Below are positions 1 through 5,828 of a DNA stretch of 5,828 nt, piece by piece. The notes beneath the pieces were generated by a model, which was not told where the DNA came from, made no database searches, and saw only the letters and a program-made list of their open reading frames with translations. A program made the translations under genes and the position numbers. The first letter of the stretch is position 1, and each line of letters opens with the position of its first letter. Origin of the DNA: Thermoplasmata archaeon (GTDB lineage: Bacteria; Actinomycetota; Acidimicrobiia; Acidimicrobiales; Acidimicrobiaceae); contig JAKBHQ010000220.1 of NCBI GenBank assembly GCA_021836665.1, forward strand, positions 1 to 5,828, in the 5' to 3' direction.

Positions 1-1
1 T

Positions 2-1897
2 CAGACCGTAAAGGGAGAACGGCCAGGAGCAGTTGGTGGTGGCTGGATCGGCCATATCGGCTATCAAGCTGGTCGACTCATCGAGCAATTACCGCCCCAG
101 CCGAAAACTATCATCCCACTTCCCCAGCACTCATTGAGCTACTATGACCATCTACTCAGGTTCGACCAGCACACCCATACTTGGTACTTCGAAGCCCTTT
201 TGACCGGTTCTCGTACAAAAGAAATCTTCCAAAGTCGCGATCGAGTCCTGGAAAAGCTGCACTTGTCCAGTGAAGTAGCTCGATCAAGCTTCGAGGTAGG
301 AGAATTCGTCGCCACTCCGACTCGAGAAGATCATATCAATTCGGTGAAAAGAGCCATCGAGTACATTGGATCTGGAGACATCTTCCAGGCAAACATCACA
401 CATCGCATCGAAGCGGACTTCAAAGGGAGTCCGCTGGAACTCTTCCTGATGGGCGAAGGGATCTTAAAGCCTGCCTTTGCGGCCTTCATTTCAAGGAGCT
501 GGGGCTCCATTGCAAGCTTTTCCCCGGAACTATTCATTCAAAGAACCGGCTCCACCGTCATCACCTCGCCCATCAAAGGTACCGCCCCTCGGCATATGGA
601 GGTGGACCTGGATCAACAAGCTCGAACAGAGCTTGCACTTTCAGAAAAGAATCGGGCAGAAAACCTCATGATCGTCGACTTGATGCGAAACGACTTGGGT
701 CGTGTCTGCACACCAGGCTCTATCGGCGTAGATAACCTGTTCAACGTTGTCGAAATGGCTGGCGTCTGGCACATGGTCTCGACCGTTAGGGGCGAGGTCA
801 AAAAGAACATAACCGACGGTGAACTTTTATCGGCAACATTTCCCCCCGGGTCGGTCACTGGAGCTCCAAAGTTAAGAGCTGAAGAGATAATTTGTGAACT
901 CGAACACACGGCCCGCGAGGTTTACACCGGTTCGATACTACTGATTAGTCCGGTTGCCGGATTAATGAGCAGCGTCGTAATCCGTACTTTTGAAATTGCT
1001 TCTGGAAAGATATGGTGCGGAATTGGCGGAGGAATAGTTGCCGACTCTGATCCTGAAGAAGAGTATCAGGAGTGTCTGACCAAGGCTGGCCCAATCCTGG
1101 CTGCCATAGGTGCCAAAATGTCGACGCCAAATCAAAAAATCTATTCACCGGCGACGAGACCTATTTTAATTGACGAATCTCTCGGTGTCTTTGAAACTAT
1201 CGCAACTCGGAGTGGAATCCCGCTAGACCTCGATGCACACCTCAATCGACTCGCAAGGAGTAGCTTCTCTCTATATGGGGAACTCCCTCCATTGGACCCA
1301 AAGGCAATAAATAAGGCGGCTGAGGAAATACCACTAGGCAACGGACGGCTACGCATCGTACTGCGCACAGTAGAGGACCATTTGGAGACTTCGATCACAT
1401 GTTCCCCTTTAGATCTCGGAGTTTCCACCGCCGGAGTGGAAATGGTGCCGATGTTTGCTCCAGGGGGCCTAGGTGAACACAAATGGTGCGATCGACGAGC
1501 CATCGACGAATTCACAAGTCAAAACTCCGGGTTCGTACCCCTGCTGATAGATAAGGATCAGGTGCTAGAGGCTTCGCGCTCTAATCTCTTTGCCGTGATC
1601 GGCGAGAAGATTGTGACTCCAGGCAATGATGGTCGAATCCTTTCCGGCATCACCCGGGGCCGCATAATCGGACTACTTTTGTCAGTCGGAATGCGCGTCG
1701 AGGAAGGCAACCTAACGATCGATGAACTAATCCAAGCCAGCGAAGTTTTTCTAACAAACTCGCTTCGGGGCGTTGAGTCGGTAACTTCCTGCAGAGGAAT
1801 CGGCAGATGGAGGCCGGGATCAGTTGCAGTACTGGCCAGCAACCTACTCGATGATTACTATCGAACTCAAATCAATAACGCCAACAAAAGCAGCTAG
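2..1897 (+). CDS. pabBC: Fused aminodeoxychorismate synthase component I / aminodeoxychorismate lyase (PabB-PabC), 5'-truncated by window edge
   Basis: The reading frame is open from base 2 to the TAG at 1895-1897 (631 codons). The TTG at 134 is internal, because the residues before it (GGGWIGHIGY...) already match PabB, so the true start lies upstream; about 80-100 residues are probably missing by comparison with E. coli PabB. Residues 1-372 are a chorismate-binding domain. PIKGT (569-583) has the Lys that separates PabB from TrpE (PIAGT) and forms a covalent intermediate. Also present are RNDLGRVC, FPPGSVTGAPK (839-871) and GIGGGIVADSDPEEEYQE. Residues about 382-627 are a class IV PLP-fold lyase: DESLGVFETI, the PLP Lys in HKWCDRR (1481-1483), EASRSNLF with the cofactor Glu (1568-1570), and GRILSGITR. 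Known role: with the PabA glutaminase (not in the window), chorismate becomes aminodeoxychorismate, and the lyase domain releases p-aminobenzoate and pyruvate for cytosolic folate synthesis. Both domains look intact. Confidence 0.95.
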   Translation, partial: QTVKGERPGAVGGGWIGHIGYQAGRLIEQLPPQPKTIIPLPQHSLSYYDHLLRFDQHTHTWYFEALLTGSRTKEIFQSRDRVLEKLHLSSEVARSSFEVGEFVATPTREDHINSVKRAIEYIGSGDIFQANITHRIEADFKGSPLELFLMGEGILKPAFAAFISRSWGSIASFSPELFIQRTGSTVITSPIKGTAPRHMEVDLDQQARTELALSEKNRAENLMIVDLMRNDLGRVCTPGSIGVDNLFNVVEMAGVWHMVSTVRGEVKKNITDGELLSATFPPGSVTGAPKLRAEEIICELEHTAREVYTGSILLISPVAGLMSSVVIRTFEIASGKIWCGIGGGIVADSDPEEEYQECLTKAGPILAAIGAKMSTPNQKIYSPATRPILIDESLGVFETIATRSGIPLDLDAHLNRLARSSFSLYGELPPLDPKAINKAAEEIPLGNGRLRIVLRTVEDHLETSITCSPLDLGVSTAGVEMVPMFAPGGLGEHKWCDRRAIDEFTSQNSGFVPLLIDKDQVLEASRSNLFAVIGEKIVTPGNDGRILSGITRGRIIGLLLSVGMRVEEGNLTIDELIQASEVFLTNSLRGVESVTSCRGIGRWRPGSVAVLASNLLDDYYRTQINNANKSS

Positions 1898-2219
1898 CAC
1901 TCAAAGTAGGTGGGCCGAAATGATCCAGTTTTGCCATATGGCACTGCGTCGGTCAGACTGATCCACCGATCATGCCTCTATCGCGGCTTTAAAAAGATCA
2001 GGTCGTCTCGCCCGCGCCAGAACGGTCGTTAGCTATTTGAATCTTTTAAGTCCCGTACCAAATGCCCTACCCCACCAGCGCCGAGCGTTTCTATTCTCCC
2101 AGCCCCATCCGTCGTTGATCATTAATCAATCGACCACAGCTTCTTAAGAACTGCAACGGACCACGTTCTAGCTCAGTACTTGAAGGTAGCTGGAGCGGAT
2201 ATAGCCGCAGCCTCTGGTC
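1898..2219. other. Gene-free intergenic stretch after pabBC
   Basis: I see no credible coding region, tRNA or clear terminator here. The only structures are short symmetries: a perfect 12-bp palindrome at 1932-1943 (TGCCATATGGCA), a TTGAT/ATCAA pair separated by five bases near 2115-2129, and a 10-bp palindrome at 2141-2150 (TTCTTAAGAA). The minus strand here lies directly 3' of the probable group II intron fragment, so part of it may be decayed intron sequence that I cannot recognise. Confidence 0.5.
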
Positions 2220-2397
2220 AGTGTTGCCAAAATTATCAACGCCTCATATCTGGTTCTTGTTCATCGGCTCACAAATTTGCTCCGCACTTCCTTCCCACGC
2301 TCGGTCGCCCTTGCGCAGTTGTGCTTCACTTCATTCGCTGTGGTCAGCTCACGGGAGGACTTGCACCTCCAAGACTGCGCCCATGCTGGGCGTACAC
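2220..2397 (-). mobile_element. Group II intron 5' fragment (domain I), no RT ORF
   Basis: Read on the minus strand from 2397 downward, this stretch resembles the 5' part of a bacterial group II intron ribozyme. It opens with GTGTAC, close to the GUGYG splice-site consensus but with A at position 5. A perfect hairpin CGCCCA-GCA-TGGGCG follows (2392-2378), then the GGAGG-tgcaagt-CCTCC stem (2370-2354) typical of domain I. Further on come a purine-rich GAA/GAAG stretch, the segment GTGAGCCGATGAACAAGAACC and an AGATATGAGGCGT block (to about 2240), a wording I know from domain I of many bacterial introns. There is no intron-encoded reverse transcriptase or maturase and no domain V signature (AGC triad with GAAA-loop stem) on this strand in the window, so the element is truncated and presumably cannot splice or move. 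Identification rests on remembered consensus, not a covariance search; the 3' limit is approximate and the subclass is not assigned. Confidence 0.6.
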
Positions 2398-2658
2398 ATC
2401 CTCCCCTCCCTTGCAAAAGGGGTTTGACGCGCAGGTTGGTCAAACTTGGCGCTTTAGGTGTGATTCCCACCACCGAAATTATTCTGAACCTATCCAGATG
2501 GCTGTCAGCATTCCAACTTGTGGCATCTGGCCCTATAATCCAGGCTAGATCTTCCTTGCTACTGCAGAATCCAGCAAACTACTCCAACCAAGTGCTGCCC
2601 GCTCAAACTCTCATGCTCGCCATGCCTCGACCGAATGATCGCCCACCGCCAAACAGAA
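2398..2658. other. Gene-free stretch between the decarboxylase stop and the intron fragment
   Basis: I see no gene here. The one notable structure is a short hairpin at about 2408-2421 (CCCTT-GCAA-AAGGG on the plus strand), just upstream of the intron fragment in minus-strand terms. It is GC-rich but lacks a convincing T-run on either side, so I do not call it a terminator. No clear terminator for the minus-strand decarboxylase was found in the bases after its stop. Confidence 0.45.
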
Positions 2659-4038
2659 CTATTTGGCTGATAGCGCATCAAGAATCGCCGCAACCGAGCG
2701 GTCCACATCGGCCTCGGTAGTTCGCCAATTCGAAACCGAGATGCGCATGGCCCGCTTGCCCTGCCATGTCGTAGCTCCCATCCAGCATTCGCCTGATCTC
2801 TGAACTGCTCGGATGACTTGATCCGTTTGAAGGTCATCCCCAAATCGGACTAGCACTTGGTTTAGAACAACGTCGTTTAGAACGGTGACACCTTCAACGC
2901 TGGCCAGCTGCTCGGCAAATCGCCTAGCAATAGCACAACATCCTTCGACCAATTCTGCGATTCCCGTCCGTCCCAGCTGACGCAGTGCGGCCCACGTGGC
3001 AAATCCTCGGGCTCGCCGCGAGGTTTCAAGCACGAAGTCACCGGGCGCACGAAACTCGTCTTCCCCCTGGCCTTTCAAGTACGCCGCAGAATACGAGGTC
3101 GCACCATAGTGGGCGTTTGGATGGGCACAAAAGGCGTAGCCGCAGTCATAGGGTACGTTTAGCCACTTGTGGCCGTCGGTAGCCCACGAGTCAGCCTGCT
3201 CGACGCCTTCCAGCAGGTAGCGCGTCGCCGGATTCGCCGCCCCCCAAAGACCAAATGCTCCATCAACGTGGACCCAGGCGTTGTGCTGATGCGCTATTGG
3301 TATGGCCCTGACAAAGTCATCAAAGGCACCTGTATTTACATTTCCGGCCTGGAGGCAGACGATAACCGGACCTTGCAACCCTCCTTCCAACACTCGAGCG
3401 AGGTCCGTAATGTCGATAGCACCTTGCGAATTGACGAGTACTGGCTCAACTACATCCGAGCCAAAACCAAGAATGCGAAGTGCCATATCTATAGTGGCAT
3501 GGCGCTCCCCAGTCACCACCACACGCACTCTTGGTGCACCAGAAAGTCCATCCTTTTCAACATCCCAACCGACCTTGTTCAAGACAAAGTGTCGAGCCGC
3601 TGCAAGAGAAACGGTATTTGCTCCCTGTCCTCCAGTAGCGAACCCAAACGACGCTTGGCGCGGCAGACCTAGTAGCTCTTTAATCCAGCTACCCGCTATG
3701 TCCTCAATCACTGCCGCTCCGGGTGACATAATCGCATTGAAAGCGTTCTGGTCCCAACCCACCGCTAGCATGTCCGCCGCCGTCGCAGCATCTAGTGCTC
3801 CGCCTACAACAAAACCAAAGTACCGAGGCCCAGTAGTGCCGACAAGCATAGGCTCTACTACGCCCACCAGCTCCTCAACTACTGCCTTGGCAGAAATAGA
3901 ATCGTTTTGCAAAGAGCCAATAGTTGCCCGAACATCTTCAAAATCAACTTCAGGAAAGACTGGCTGCTCAGCCACCATTTCGCGGTAATCCGCAATCAGT
4001 GATGCGCTATAGCTGAGAAGCTCTCGAAATTCAGACAT
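2659..4038 (-). CDS. PLP-dependent group II (aromatic-L-amino-acid/glutamate type) decarboxylase, substrate unknown
   Basis: This complete gene of 459 codons from the ATG at 4038-4036 encodes a fold-type I, group II PLP decarboxylase, probably a cytosolic homodimer releasing CO2 from an amino acid. Landmarks (459-residue numbering): TGPRYFGFVVGG near 69-80; an ATGGQGAN phosphate-binding turn near 134-141; ERHATID with the cofactor-stacking His at 180; HVDGAFGLW with the pyridine-N Asp at 259; and TDGHKWLNVPYDCG with the Schiff-base Lys at 291 (3168-3166). All key catalytic residues are present. The start is uncertain: the frame extends to an ATG at 4071 and a TTG at 4110, the latter with GGGGAG about 12 bases upstream. 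I prefer 4038 because MSEFRELL...ADYRE is how I recall this family beginning, while the extra 24 residues look unlike the fold; no clear Shine-Dalgarno precedes 4038. Relatives are variously annotated as tyrosine, aspartate or glutamate decarboxylases, and sequence alone does not settle the substrate. The gene stands alone, opposite in direction to both neighbours. Confidence 0.9.
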   Translation of the reverse strand: MSEFRELLSYSASLIADYREMVAEQPVFPEVDFEDVRATIGSLQNDSISAKAVVEELVGVVEPMLVGTTGPRYFGFVVGGALDAATAADMLAVGWDQNAFNAIMSPGAAVIEDIAGSWIKELLGLPRQASFGFATGGQGANTVSLAAARHFVLNKVGWDVEKDGLSGAPRVRVVVTGERHATIDMALRILGFGSDVVEPVLVNSQGAIDITDLARVLEGGLQGPVIVCLQAGNVNTGAFDDFVRAIPIAHQHNAWVHVDGAFGLWGAANPATRYLLEGVEQADSWATDGHKWLNVPYDCGYAFCAHPNAHYGATSYSAAYLKGQGEDEFRAPGDFVLETSRRARGFATWAALRQLGRTGIAELVEGCCAIARRFAEQLASVEGVTVLNDVVLNQVLVRFGDDLQTDQVIRAVQRSGECWMGATTWQGKRAMRISVSNWRTTEADVDRSVAAILDALSAK

Positions 4039-4252
4039 ATTGCCACGATAACAGCTAGAGAAGATAGCCATCTCGCTGCGACCAACACTCAACTTAGCCT
4101 CGCCCCCCAAGGATGCTTTCTACTCCCCTCGCTACCAGCAGATTTGAATTTTGAAATGCCAAACTAACGCTGCCTTGCATCGGAAATACTTCTACCCGCC
4201 TCCCAGGACGCCTCACAAGACGGCTCAATCGCTGGGAGATCCATGGATCCAA

Positions 4253-4751
4253 AGGCGCGTAGCAGCTGTTCTAGATGATCTTCTAGCCGAAAGAAACAAA
4301 CCTTGCTTTATACGCCTTGACAATGGATCAAAGTTCATCGCCACAGTGCTCGAGGACTGGTGTGGGAGGTGGGGGTGCAGCTGTGCTTTATCGAACCAAA
4401 ATCGCCTTGGTTAAATGGAAAAATTGAATCGTCCAATAAAAAGATTACGTGAGGAACTTAGAAACGGAGAGCTCTTCAACAGTGTCGCAGCAGCTCAGAA
4501 ACTTTTGAATCGCTGGAGGGACGAATACAACAAGTACCGACCCCACAGCTTCCCTTGGTTACCTCTCTCCCACCGAGTTTGTCTCTCTAGAGTTACCTGA
4601 ACAGCGACGTGTACTACGAGAGGCATTACGGACAGGTAAATGGTGCAAAGAGGTGGCGGGTCTGGCGTCGTTGCTGAGGATCAAAATGAACCACCACGGG
4701 AAGCGAGGCGGCGAATTCCTCCCCATCCCCTGTTTCCATCTATACCTTTAA
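4253..4751 (+). pseudogene. IS3-family transposase (OrfB, rve integrase core) C-terminal remnant, three frameshifts
   Basis: Pieces of one DDE transposase lie in successive frames. RRVAAVLDDLLAERNKPCFIRLDNGSKF...EDWCG runs to about 4365. After a one-base loss, EVGVQLCFIEPKSPWLNGKIESSN runs 4366-4437. After an extra A in the A5 run 4438-4442, RLREELRNGELFNSV...LLNRWRDEYNKYRPHS runs to 4549. After an extra T at 4550, SLGYLSPTEFVSLELPEQ continues from 4551 in a frame that closes at 4749-4751. With the first shift repaired, exactly 35 residues separate the Asp of LDNG (4319-4321) from the Glu of KIES (4426-4428), the DD(35)E spacing of the IS3 family. The N-terminal half, including the first catalytic Asp, and OrfA are absent, so it is dead. 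Residues after SPTEFVSLE are not clearly family sequence. Bases 4115-4252 upstream may be flanking or decayed element DNA. Confidence 0.88.
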
Positions 4752-4781
4752 TCAAATTCCGCTAGGGGATGGGGAGGAATT
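4714..4781. repeat. Perfect 18-bp inverted repeat with 32-nt spacer
   Basis: AATTCCTCCCCATCCCCT at 4714-4731 is the exact reverse complement of 4764-4781, with 32 bases between. The left arm overlaps the last codons of the decayed transposase frame and the right arm lies just beyond it. The arms are strongly purine/pyrimidine biased. No T-run follows either arm, so a simple intrinsic terminator is unlikely. It may be an insertion-sequence end, the junction of two elements, a MITE-like repeat or a cruciform-forming site; nothing here distinguishes these. Confidence 0.85.
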
Positions 4782-5006
4782 GTTAGTCTGAACAAAACAA
4801 ACCCGAGGAACATCTTACACATCAGGTTGATCAACTTTCGGGGACCCCTCAGCAGGCGGACCCTGGCTAGATTCCCGTCAGAGGGCGTGCCGTCACTCGG
4901 GTAGGGTATCGGATATGGTGAGTCCGGACTTATCCGGCGTTGGAAGAACAGCAAGGGCAGTCCTTCCTATGACTCAGATGCATACTCACGAAAGGAAAGA
5001 AGCTTT
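4782..5006 (+). promoter_or_regulatory. menB upstream leader with several symmetric elements
   Basis: No coding sequence is convincing in these 225 bases. They contain a perfect 10-bp palindrome GTTGATCAAC (4826-4835), an adjacent symmetric GGGGACCCC (4840-4848), and a short hairpin CCGGA-CTTA-TCCGG (4924-4937) about 70 bases before the menB start. I could not fix a -35/-10 pair with acceptable spacing. The palindromes could be operator-like, or could be remnants of mobile DNA continuing from the transposase pseudogene. The menB promoter presumably lies here because the upstream neighbour is a dead element, but that is inference from position. Confidence 0.35.
4991..4996 (+). promoter_or_regulatory. 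Probable menB ribosome binding site
   Basis: AAAGGA, within the purine-rich run AAAGGAAAGAAG, lies 10 bases before the ATG at 5007. It is a moderate Shine-Dalgarno match that supports that ATG as the menB start. Confidence 0.5.
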
Positions 5007-5828
5007 ATGGACAAAGGTCATGCATCCAGTGACGTGATTTGGTCCTCGGTCAGAGAGTTCGAAGATATCCGCTACGAGCACAGCGGCGATGGAATCGCCA
5101 AAATTACCATCAACCGCCCGCGCCTAAGGAACGCTTTCAGGCCCCAGACACTGATAGAGATTTCAGAGGCCCTCGTGGATTCCCGCGAGAATCTTGAAAT
5201 AGGCGTGATCATCTTGACCGGTGAGGGAACTGAAGCTTTTTGTTCTGGCGGCGATCAGGGTGTTCGAGGTGACACCGGATACATGACTGAGCCGGGTGTT
5301 AGGGGTGCCGTAGGTAGATTCCATGTCACGGATTTGCACGTGCAAATTAGGCGCCTTCCAAAACCTGTAGTGGCGATGGTCGCAGGCTACGCTATCGGCG
5401 GGGGAAATGTATTACAACTTGTCTGCGATTTGACCATAGCCGCCGATAATGCCCGCTTTGGCCAGGTTGGCCCCCGAGTTGGATCTTTTGACGGAGGGTT
5501 CGGTGCGGCGGAGCTGGCCGCAATCGTTGGAATGAAAAAGGCAAAGGAGATCTGGTTTCTCTGTCGGCAATATGACGCCGAGAGTGCGAAGCAGATGGGT
5601 CTGGTGAATGCAGTGGTTCCGCTGGATGAACTGGAAAAAGAGACAGTTGAGTGGTGTCGTGAAATGCTAGCCCTCTCCCCATTTGCCCTCAGAATGATGA
5701 AGGCAAGTTTTCATGCCGCCGAGGATGGCATGAGCGGAATTCAGCAGCTGGCACACGATGCGAACCTGCTCTATTACTCGACCGAAGAGGCTCGAGAAGG
5801 ACGGGAGGCCTTCAAAGAGAAGCGATCA
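5007..5828 (+). CDS. menB: 1,4-dihydroxy-2-naphthoyl-CoA synthase (MenB), 3'-truncated by window edge
   Basis: The frame is open from the ATG at 5007 to the last base, 274 codons with no stop. E. coli MenB has 285 residues and aligns with an offset of about one, so only the last dozen or so codons are missing. This crotonase-fold enzyme closes the second ring of o-succinylbenzoyl-CoA in menaquinone synthesis in the cytosol. Signatures: [13 protein letters not shown] (from residue 80; specific to MenB among crotonases, and part of the oxyanion hole), [26 protein letters not shown] with the catalytic Asp at 162 (E. coli Asp163), [27 protein letters not shown], and LLYYSTEE with Tyr 257 (E. coli Tyr258). 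Residue 155 (5469-5471) is Gly, matching E. coli Gly156 of the bicarbonate-dependent type I enzymes, whereas mycobacterial enzymes have Asp there. The long conserved blocks leave little doubt over generic enoyl-CoA hydratase. Confidence 0.95.
   Translation, partial: MDKGHASSDVIWSSVREFEDIRYEHSGDGIAKITINRPRLRNAFRPQTLIEISEALVDSRENLEIGVIILTGEGTEAFCSGGDQGVRGDTGYMTEPGVRGAVGRFHVTDLHVQIRRLPKPVVAMVAGYAIGGGNVLQLVCDLTIAADNARFGQVGPRVGSFDGGFGAAELAAIVGMKKAKEIWFLCRQYDAESAKQMGLVNAVVPLDELEKETVEWCREMLALSPFALRMMKASFHAAEDGMSGIQQLAHDANLLYYSTEEAREGREAFKEKRS

Noticed and set aside
2408..2424. Intrinsic terminator (CCCTT-GCAA-AAGGG then GTTTG)
   Set aside because: The stem is only about 5 bp and the T-run is three bases; it is also far from both gene ends.
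2180..2720. Overlapping plus-strand open frames of 68-147 codons
   Set aside because: They overlap each other in different frames, lie across the antisense of the intron-like segment, have low-complexity Cys/Pro/Ser-rich translations and no recognisable domain; they look like chance frames.
3169..3988. Long plus-strand open frames antisense to the decarboxylase (up to 228 codons)
   Set aside because: The minus-strand frame has every catalytic motif of a PLP decarboxylase; the plus-strand translations are Ser/Thr/Pro-rich shadows with no family resemblance.
4438..4442. Programmed frameshift at the A5 run in the transposase
   Set aside because: IS3 elements do frameshift at A-rich sites, but between OrfA and OrfB, not inside the catalytic core; two other shifts and a missing N-terminal half show simple decay.
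4748..4954. Minus-strand 68-codon open frame upstream of menB
   Set aside because: No homology recognised, it runs through the inverted repeat, and it lacks a ribosome binding site; treated as chance.
4782..5006. Riboswitch or T-box in the menB leader
   Set aside because: I could not match any conserved core of a known riboswitch class, and there is no terminator/antiterminator pair with a T-run.
1..5828. CRISPR array, tRNA, rRNA or toxin-antitoxin module
   Set aside because: No regularly spaced direct repeats, no cloverleaf with a T-arm consensus, no rRNA-like sequence, and no paired small genes were seen on either strand.

Overview
The window is a 5.8 kb bacterial chromosome segment with three housekeeping-type genes separated by decayed mobile DNA. 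No self-evidently new system is present. The points of most interest are the mobile remnants, the symmetric DNA around them, and one active-site residue in menB.

Taxonomy is uncertain. The fused PabB-PabC protein and the group II PLP decarboxylase resemble, from memory, forms common in Actinobacteria. The MenB, however, carries the Gly of the bicarbonate-dependent (E. coli-like, type I) class, not the Asp seen in Mycobacterium. Base composition looks moderate, so I would not go beyond 'bacterium, possibly an actinobacterial lineage of moderate GC'.

Layout: (1) 2-1897, + strand: the 3' part of a fused aminodeoxychorismate synthase component I / aminodeoxychorismate lyase gene (folate pathway); it starts upstream of the window. 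(2) 1898-2658: a gene-free stretch of about 760 bp. Inside it, on the minus strand around 2220-2397, is what reads as the 5' part (domain I) of a group II intron with no reverse transcriptase and no recognisable domain V. (3) 2659-4038, - strand: a complete PLP-dependent group II amino-acid decarboxylase of unknown substrate. (4) 4253-4751, + strand: the C-terminal remnant of an IS3-family transposase broken by three frameshifts, ending in a perfect 18-bp inverted repeat (4714-4731 / 4764-4781). (5) 4782-5006: a leader of about 225 bp containing several short symmetric elements. (6) 5007 to the window end, + strand: menB (1,4-dihydroxy-2-naphthoyl-CoA synthase, menaquinone pathway), lacking only the last dozen or so codons.

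The two outer genes act on separate chorismate-derived pathways (folate and menaquinone). The decarboxylase is transcribed in the opposite direction and sits between two mobile-element remnants, so there is no operon here. The arrangement looks like a rearranged, insertion-scarred region rather than a functional cluster.
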